NCBI GenBank assembly: GCA_039808325.1
Contig: JBDHSU010000148.1
Location: 1 to 9,340 of the forward strand
Direction of reading: 5' to 3'
Origin: JAFKKS01 sp039808325
Lineage (GTDB): Bacteria > Pseudomonadota > Alphaproteobacteria > Rhizobiales > Xanthobacteraceae
DNA length: 9,340 nt
Below are positions 1-9,340 of the stretch, piece after piece. The stretch's first letter is position 1; each line of letters begins with the position of its first letter. A program made the position numbers and the translations under genes. Below the pieces are notes generated by a model. That model saw nothing but the letters and a program-made list of their open reading frames with translations. It did no database searches and was not told where the DNA came from.

Positions 1-77
1 GTCTTCCCATGGTCAACATGACCAATCGTCCCAATGTTGCAATGCGGCTTCGTCCGCTCAAATTTCTCTTTGGCCAT
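1..77 (-). CDS. tuf: Elongation factor Tu, N-terminal fragment (cut by window edge)
   Basis: EF-Tu is the GTPase that carries aminoacyl-tRNA to the ribosomal A site in the cytoplasm. Only the first 25 codons lie in the window; the gene runs off position 1. The visible peptide starts [16 protein letters not shown] and continues to the start of the P-loop, G19-H-V-D-H-G-K25, which is the G1 nucleotide-binding motif of EF-Tu. The ATG at 75-77 is the conserved start, with GGAG 8 nt upstream. It lies 40 nt after the fusA stop with no terminator or promoter visible between them, so it is probably the last or next-to-last gene of the str operon. Many alphaproteobacteria carry two tuf copies; this window cannot show whether another exists. 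Confidence 0.97.
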
Positions 78-85
78 TGGTTTCT

Positions 86-89
86 CTCC
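86..89 (-). promoter_or_regulatory. Ribosome-binding site of tuf
   Basis: GGAG on the minus strand, within GGAGAG (84-89), lies 8 nt before the tuf ATG. It supports the start at 77 and independent initiation on the shared mRNA. Confidence 0.75.
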
Positions 90-117
90 GCGCCTCTCGC
101 AGACTGTGTTGACGAAC

Positions 118-2190
<2,073 letters not shown>

Positions 2191-2196
2191 AGGAAG

Positions 2197-2201
2197 TCCT
2201 T
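2197..2201 (-). promoter_or_regulatory. Ribosome-binding site of fusA
   Basis: AAGGA on the minus strand ends 6 nt before the fusA ATG at 2190, a good Shine-Dalgarno match and spacing. Confidence 0.8.
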
Positions 2202-2205
2202 CAGG

Positions 2206-2220
2206 CGCGCGTAACGCGCG
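2206..2220 (-). other. Small GC hairpin in the rpsG-fusA gap
   Basis: CGCGCG-TTA-CGCGCG on the minus strand is a perfect 6-bp inverted repeat with a 3-nt spacer, starting directly after the rpsG stop codon. There is no U-tract, so it is not a factor-independent terminator. It occupies half of the 30-nt gap and stops 4 nt before the fusA Shine-Dalgarno. CG-rich repeats arise by chance in this genome, so a function is not established. Confidence 0.4.
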
Positions 2221-2691
2221 TCACCAGCGATAATGCGAGAAGGCGCGGTTGGCTTCCGCCATCCGGTGCGTGTCTTCCCGCTTCTTGACAGCGTTCCCCC
2301 GATTGTTCGACGCGTCGAGCAACTCGGCCGAGAGCCGCTCCGTCATCGTCTTCTCGTTACGGTCGCGCGCCGCCGAAATGATCCAGCGGATGCCGAGCGC
2401 CTGCCGGCGGTCGGAACGCACTTCGACCGGCACCTGATACGTGGCGCCGCCGACGCGCCGCGAGCGAACCTCGATCGTCGGCATGACGTTGTCGAGGGCC
2501 TGCTGGAACACGCCGATCGGATTCTGCTTCGACTTGCTCTCGATCGTGTCGAGCGCGCCGTACACGATCTGCTCCGCGGCGGATTTCTTGCCGTGGTGCA
2601 TGATCGAATTCATGAACTTCGTCAGAACGACGTTCCCGAACTTCGGATCGGGAAGGATTTCGCGCTTCTCTGCGCGGTGACGACGGGACAT
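2221..2691 (-). CDS. rpsG: 30S ribosomal protein S7
   Basis: S7 is a primary assembly protein of the 30S head; it binds 16S rRNA and lies near the mRNA exit and E site. The 156-aa length is standard for alphaproteobacterial S7. Recognisable stretches are the start MSRRHRAEKREILPDPKFGN, the TKFMNSIMHHGKKSAAE helix, the central RRVGGATYQVPVEVR segment, the GIRWI motif and the end RAFSHYRW. The ATG at 2691 is preceded by AAGGAG with 8-nt spacing, and that Shine-Dalgarno overlaps the rpsL stop codon, so translation is probably coupled to rpsL. In E. coli S7 represses its own operon by binding the S12-S7 spacer; here the spacer is only 12 nt, so that exact arrangement is absent. The product assignment is secure. 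Confidence 0.99.
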   Translation of the reverse strand: MSRRHRAEKREILPDPKFGNVVLTKFMNSIMHHGKKSAAEQIVYGALDTIESKSKQNPIGVFQQALDNVMPTIEVRSRRVGGATYQVPVEVRSDRRQALGIRWIISAARDRNEKTMTERLSAELLDASNNRGNAVKKREDTHRMAEANRAFSHYRW

Positions 2692-2699
2692 TCGCGCAG

Positions 2700-2705
2700 C
2701 TCCTT
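2700..2705 (-). promoter_or_regulatory. Ribosome-binding site of rpsG overlapping the rpsL stop
   Basis: AAGGAG lies 8 nt before the rpsG ATG. Its first two A residues are the last two bases of the rpsL TAA stop (TAAGGAG), so ribosomes ending rpsL stand directly on the rpsG initiation site. This suggests translational coupling of S12 and S7. Confidence 0.85.
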
Positions 2706-3075
2706 ACTTCGGACGCTTCGCGCCGTATTTCGACCGGCGCTGCTTGCGGTTCTTGACGCCCTGGGTGTCGAGGACGCCACGCAGGATGTGATAGCGCACG
2801 CCCGGCAAGTCCTTCACGCGGCCGCCGCGGATCATGACCACCGAGTGCTCTTGCAGGTTGTGCCCCTCGCCCGGGATGTAGCCGATCACCTCGAAGCCGT
2901 TGGTCAGGCGAACCTTGGCGACCTTGCGGAGCGCCGAGTTCGGCTTCTTCGGTGTCGTCGTATAGACGCGCGTGCAAACGCCGCGTTTTTGCGGCGATTG
3001 CTGCAGGGCCGGCACCTTCTTGCGGGCCTTCACCTGCGTCCGCGGCTTGCGGATCAACTGATTGATCGTCGGCAT
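2704..3075 (-). CDS. rpsL: 30S ribosomal protein S12
   Basis: S12 sits in the decoding centre of the 30S subunit and contributes to tRNA selection accuracy. The product is 123 aa, as expected. It begins MPTINQLIRKPR and holds TTTPKKPNSALRK, GEGHNLQEHS and RVKDLPGVRYH. Lys43 and Lys88 (E. coli K42 and K87), the classical streptomycin-resistance positions, are wild type, so the sequence predicts no S12-based resistance. Asp89 (E. coli D88), the residue methylthiolated by RimO in E. coli, is present. The frame stays open to an upstream GTG at 3156, but the added residues have no family match, and the conserved start is the ATG at 3075. An in-frame ATG at 3090 would add only MGADR and is less likely. 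Its Shine-Dalgarno is weak. It is the first gene of the str operon. Confidence 0.99.
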   Translation of the reverse strand: MPTINQLIRKPRTQVKARKKVPALQQSPQKRGVCTRVYTTTPKKPNSALRKVAKVRLTNGFEVIGYIPGEGHNLQEHSVVMIRGGRVKDLPGVRYHILRGVLDTQGVKNRKQRRSKYGAKRPK

Positions 3076-3092
3076 TCGATCTGCACCCATTC

Positions 3093-3106
3093 GGGGCCGC
3101 AGCCCC
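3093..3106 (-). other. Leader hairpin next to the rpsL start
   Basis: GGGGC-TGCG-GCCCC on the minus strand forms a 5-bp all-GC stem with a 4-nt loop. Its 3' base lies 17 nt before the rpsL ATG, so it borders the ribosome footprint and could affect initiation where the Shine-Dalgarno is weak. There is no U-tract. Confidence 0.45.
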
Positions 3107-3121
3107 AGCGTCCTCACGAAA

Positions 3122-3140
3122 CGGGCGCAACGCGCGCCCG
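3122..3140 (-). other. Leader hairpin with 7-bp GC stem
   Basis: CGGGCGC-GCGTT-GCGCCCG on the minus strand is a perfect 7-bp inverted repeat with a 5-nt loop, following a T-rich stretch (GATTTTGTTTTG). It is not followed by a U-run, so it is not a terminator. Its role is unknown. Confidence 0.45.
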
Positions 3141-3200
3141 CGCAAAACAAAATCACGCCATCCGCTTTGGAACCGCGGAAAGGCGCTTGTAACCTCAGAG

Positions 3201-3228
3201 GACCGCGGCGGCTTTCGTCTCCGCGGTC
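3201..3228 (-). other. Leader stem-loop with CCGCGG arms
   Basis: GACCGCGG (3228-3221 on the minus strand) and CCGCGGTC (3208-3201) form a perfect 8-bp stem around a 12-nt loop. A third related segment, CCGCGGTT (3178-3171), could replace the second arm, giving a possible alternative pairing. No U-tract follows either form. Confidence 0.5.
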
Positions 3229-3242
3229 TTGAACCCAGTGAT

Positions 3243-3259
3243 CTGACAGCTACTGTCAG
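3243..3259 (-). promoter_or_regulatory. 17-bp perfect palindrome (possible operator or RNA hairpin)
   Basis: CTGACAGCTACTGTCAG on the plus strand is two perfect 7-bp half-sites around a 3-bp spacer. It lies about 80-90 nt downstream of the predicted transcription start of the str operon. It could be a site for a dimeric DNA-binding protein or a short leader hairpin. It is less GC-biased than nearby repeats, which makes a chance origin less easy to assume. I do not recognise the regulator. Confidence 0.4.
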
Positions 3260-3343
3260 GGCAGCGTTTGAGGTTCATGGGTCGAGGCGCTAGGCGCGCC
3301 GTACCGACGTTAGAAACTCACCGCCTGCCGGAAAGTGCGCGGT

Positions 3344-3372
3344 ATGTACCCGCCGCCGTTAATCCCGTCAAG
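3344..3372 (-). promoter_or_regulatory. Predicted housekeeping sigma promoter of the str operon
   Basis: The minus strand carries CTTGAC (3372-3367), exactly 17 nt, then GTACAT (3349-3344). Against the rhizobial housekeeping consensus CTTGAC-N17-CTATAT the -35 box matches 6 of 6 and the -10 box 4 of 6. It lies between the rpoC terminator and rpsL, as expected for a separate str promoter, and predicts transcription starting near 3336. A run of five T residues (3389-3385 on the minus strand) lies about 12 nt upstream of the -35 box and might assist as an UP-like tract. No better -35/-10 pair was seen nearer rpsL. Confidence 0.6.
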
Positions 3373-3456
3373 CATCCGCTCGGCAAAAAGCGCCTAAATT
3401 GGCCGCATCCCGGGCCTCAGGACGCAATTTTTTCCATTCTCTCCGGCCGGAACGGA

Positions 3457-3482
3457 AAAGAGCCGCCCGAAGGCGGCTCTTT
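3457..3482 (-). terminator. Factor-independent terminator after rpoC (bidirectional shape)
   Basis: A perfect 11-bp stem (AAAGAGCCGCC / GGCGGCTCTTT) closes a 4-nt loop that reads TTCG on the minus strand, giving the very stable C(UUCG)G tetraloop. It begins 26 nt after the rpoC stop. On the minus strand the U-tract is short (CTCTTTTCC). On the plus strand it is longer (CTCTTTCTTTT), so the element could also stop antisense transcripts. It separates the rpoBC unit from the str promoter. Confidence 0.88.
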
Positions 3483-3508
3483 CTTTTGTTGCAACGCAAC
3501 GATTCGGC

Positions 3509-7717
<4,209 letters not shown>

Positions 7718-7723
7718 CATCGT

Positions 7724-7729
7724 CTCCTC
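7724..7729 (-). promoter_or_regulatory. Ribosome-binding site of rpoC, deciding between tandem ATGs
   Basis: GAGGAG lies 3 nt before the first ATG (7720) and 6 nt before the second (7717). The usual spacing favours the second, giving MNQEV rather than MMNQEV. Some initiation at both cannot be excluded. Confidence 0.8.
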
Positions 7730-7734
7730 GTTGT

Positions 7735-7763
7735 GGGAGCGCCGCCAACGCCGACACGCTCCC
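7735..7763 (-). other. Inverted repeat just upstream of the rpoC ribosome-binding site
   Basis: GGGAGCG and CGCTCCC on the minus strand are perfect 7-bp arms around a 15-nt loop. The 3' arm ends 5 nt before the rpoC Shine-Dalgarno GAGGAG. A stem here would border the ribosome-binding region and could influence rpoC translation. It has no U-tract, and no regulator is evident. Confidence 0.45.
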
Positions 7764-7776
7764 GAGGCTTGTCTCT

Positions 7777-7874
7777 CTTCTCCCCCCGCTTGCAGCGGAG
7801 GGTCGAGGTGGGGGCACACAACACTTGATGCCCCCTCCCGCTCGCTTTGCTCGCGACCTCCCCCGCACGCGGGG
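7777..7874. repeat. Pair of facing REP-like palindromic elements in the rpoB-rpoC gap
   Basis: One arm (7777-7816) and a second (7829-7874) are related sequences in inverted orientation. GGGGGCA (7810-7816) is perfectly complementary to TGCCCCC (7829-7835) across a 12-nt loop. GAGGT (7805-7809) matches ACCTC (7856-7860). Each arm also has its own small hairpin: CCGCT-TGC-AGCGG (7786-7798) and CCCCG-CACG-CGGGG (7861-7874). The second arm carries 20 extra bases (7836-7855) that include the direct repeat GCTCGC-TTT-GCTCGC. The C-rich and G-rich style resembles dispersed intergenic palindromes common in Hyphomicrobiales genomes; that family link is from memory. Transcribed with rpoBC, it would form a large mRNA hairpin. 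Confidence 0.75.
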
Positions 7875-7891
7875 AAGGAAGAAACCGAGGC

Positions 7892-9340
<1,449 letters not shown>

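Larger units (their letters stand above)
3076..3336 (-). other. Non-coding leader of the str operon (rpsL 5' UTR)
   Basis: This stretch of about 260 nt between the predicted transcription start and the rpsL ATG has no supported gene. The plus-strand frame crossing it is only a continuation of the frame opposite rpsL and rpsG. It holds four perfect inverted repeats, listed separately at 3243-3259, 3201-3228, 3122-3140 and 3093-3106. CCGCGG occurs three times (3173-3178, 3203-3208, 3221-3226). A leader this long and structured ahead of a ribosomal protein operon could carry translational or attenuation control, but I do not recognise a named RNA family here. The extent depends on the promoter call. 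Confidence 0.55.

Noticed and set aside
3076..3156. N-terminal extension of S12 from an upstream GTG
   Set aside because: The extra 27 residues do not match the S12 family, and MPTINQLIRK is the conserved start. The region is better read as leader RNA.
2233..3192. Plus-strand open frame of 319 codons opposite rpsG and rpsL
   Set aside because: rpsG and rpsL share a frame because their gap is 12 nt, so the antisense frame runs through both. It is a codon-bias shadow.
3237..3260. Second promoter with CCTGAC as -35 box inside the palindrome
   Set aside because: The -35 matches 5 of 6, but no acceptable -10 hexamer occurs at 16-18 nt spacing.
3442..3451. 10-bp palindrome TCCGGCCGGA beside the terminator
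   Set aside because: It is a short GC palindrome of a kind expected by chance, with no paired partner or promoter position to support a role.
7718..7819. N-terminal extension of RpoC through the repeat region
   Set aside because: The extra residues are translated palindromic repeat. The conserved start MNQEV has a proper Shine-Dalgarno.

Overview
This window is a housekeeping stretch of a high-GC alphaproteobacterial chromosome, read entirely on the minus strand. In transcription order it holds the 3' end of rpoB, all of rpoC, a non-coding gap with a terminator and a new promoter, then rpsL, rpsG, fusA and the first 25 codons of tuf. The protein sequences (for example the EF-Tu start [20 protein letters not shown] and the RpoC start MNQEVMNLFSP) and the order rpoB-rpoC-rpsL-rpsG-fusA-tuf fit the Hyphomicrobiales (Rhizobiales), perhaps on the Bradyrhizobium/Xanthobacteraceae side. 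That placement is an inference from remembered family sequences, not a search.

Layout from high to low coordinates: rpoB C-terminal third (7892-9340, 5' end outside the window); a 174-nt rpoB-rpoC junction crowded with inverted repeats, including a pair of facing REP-like palindromes (7777-7874); rpoC (3509-7717, 1402 aa); a factor-independent terminator with a C(UUCG)G loop (3457-3482); a sigma-70-type promoter of the rhizobial CTTGAC-N17 class (3344-3372); a leader of about 260 nt with several perfect stem-loops (3076-3336); rpsL (2704-3075); rpsG (2221-2691); fusA (118-2190); and the start of tuf (1-77).

The genes form two transcription units. The rpoBC unit makes the two large catalytic subunits of RNA polymerase and ends at the terminator. 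The str unit makes ribosomal proteins S12 and S7 and the elongation factors EF-G and EF-Tu, with gaps of only 12, 30 and 40 nt between genes. All complete reading frames are full length, and their diagnostic catalytic or metal-binding residues are present.

I found no mobile gene, CRISPR array, RNA gene, toxin or defence gene, and no undescribed protein system. What deserves a second look is non-coding: the REP pair inside an essential operon, hairpins around the rpoB stop and the rpoC ribosome-binding site, and the structured rpsL leader with three copies of CCGCGG that could pair in alternative ways. Very long open frames on the plus strand opposite rpoC and fusA are explained by codon bias.
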